Below, piece by piece: positions 63,801 through 64,000 of a DNA stretch of 64,000 nt. Each line of letters starts with the position of its first letter. The first letter of the stretch is position 1. The notes under the pieces were generated by a model. The model worked only from the letters and a program-made list of their open reading frames with translations. It did not search any database and had not been told where the DNA came from. The translations under genes were made by a program, and so were the position numbers. The stretch is from NCBI GenBank assembly GCA_008015835.1, contig SSGH01000028.1, positions 98,301 through 162,300 on the forward strand, given 5' to 3'. The stretch comes from Lysobacter sp. (GTDB lineage: Bacteria > Pseudomonadota > Gammaproteobacteria > Xanthomonadales > Xanthomonadaceae).

Positions 63801-64000
63801 TTACAGCGCTTCGAAAATCCCCGCCGCGCCCATGCCGGTGCCGATGCACATCGTCACCATGCCGTACTTCTGCTGGCGACGACGCAGGCCGTGCACGATG
63901 GTGGCGGTGCGGATCGCGCCGGTCGCGCCGAGCGGAGGGCCGAGCGCGATTGCGCCGACGATCAGATTCACAATCGAAGGATTGAAGTCGAGAATGCGGA
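63801..64000 (-). CDS. Thiolase (acetyl-CoA C-acyltransferase family), C-terminal part only
   Basis: Sixty-five codons before the stop are visible. The end RRQKYGMVTMCIGTGMGAAG followed by IFEAL is the conserved thiolase C-terminus with its catalytic Cys region (CIGTG). The segment that should read NGGAIALGHPLGATG reads IVGAIALGPPLGATG, so the catalytic His is replaced by Pro and neighbouring residues are altered. The remaining frame is open to the window edge. Either a non-thiolytic paralogue or a decaying gene; the N-terminus is outside the window. Confidence 0.85.
   Translation of the reverse strand, partial: RILDFNPSIVNLIVGAIALGPPLGATGAIRTATIVHGLRRRQQKYGMVTMCIGTGMGAAGIFEAL

Overview
The window is GC-rich, densely coded chromosomal DNA, most likely from a gammaproteobacterium of the Xanthomonadales/Lysobacteraceae group (Lysobacter, Luteimonas, Xanthomonas relatives). 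The reasons are the housekeeping blocks (cmk-rpsA-ihfB-lapA-lapB; rne divergent from rluC), a type IV secretion effector with the C-terminal domain typical of this order, and an ECF sigma factor paired with a TPR-bearing Ser/Thr kinase. This placement is inferred from gene content, not from a database search.

Layout. 1-6178: start of an exported protein (cut by the window edge), alanine racemase, DNA photolyase, a wax ester synthase/diacylglycerol acyltransferase, a LysR regulator and tRNA-Ser(UGA) with a clear terminator. 6226-10531: accessory genes, namely an LRR/DUF1963 protein and then a lipoprotein overlapping a GHSLG lipase with a C-terminal type IV secretion signal, read here as an immunity/effector pair. 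10637-17554: a cyanophycin block (isoaspartyl dipeptidase, cyanophycinase, cyanophycin synthetase and a second Mur-ligase-type protein without ATP-grasp), with a repeat-derived hairpin between the first two genes and another after the last. 17709-24976: M28 peptidase, GacA/UvrY-like response regulator, RNase E and RluC.

24977-28394: the most foreign-looking stretch. An AT-rich NACHT-family NTPase gene (candidate anti-phage STAND/NLR-type protein) is followed by a decayed second copy of the pterin dehydratase gene, split by an IS5-family element with inverted repeats and a TA duplication. 28422-35783, all minus strand: ECF sigma, transmembrane Ser/Thr kinase, three envelope proteins, a Sel1-like exported protein, another exported protein and the intact pterin-4a-carbinolamine dehydratase.

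35896-47968: NfuA, a TonB-like proline-rich membrane protein, two tandem monohaem c-type cytochromes, and an overlapping MFP-RND-RND efflux operon whose first RND pump carries a large extra membrane segment. 48175-54471, minus strand: TraB-family protein, a TetR-MAPEG-HD operon with a near-perfect operator, agmatine-to-putrescine genes aguA/aguB, a small exported protein and a zinc-free type L36 gene whose 3' end is tandemly repeated. 54719-63617: cmk, rpsA, ihfB, lapA, lapB, an undecaprenyl-phosphate sugar-1-phosphate transferase, a CapD/WbpM-type dehydratase and galU, i.e. translation/envelope housekeeping running into surface polysaccharide synthesis. The window ends in the C-terminus of a thiolase whose visible active-site motif is altered.

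Start codons were often moved inward from the longest possible frame on the basis of family N-termini and ribosome binding sites. Most very long minus-strand open frames in this GC-rich DNA are shadows of plus-strand genes and are omitted.
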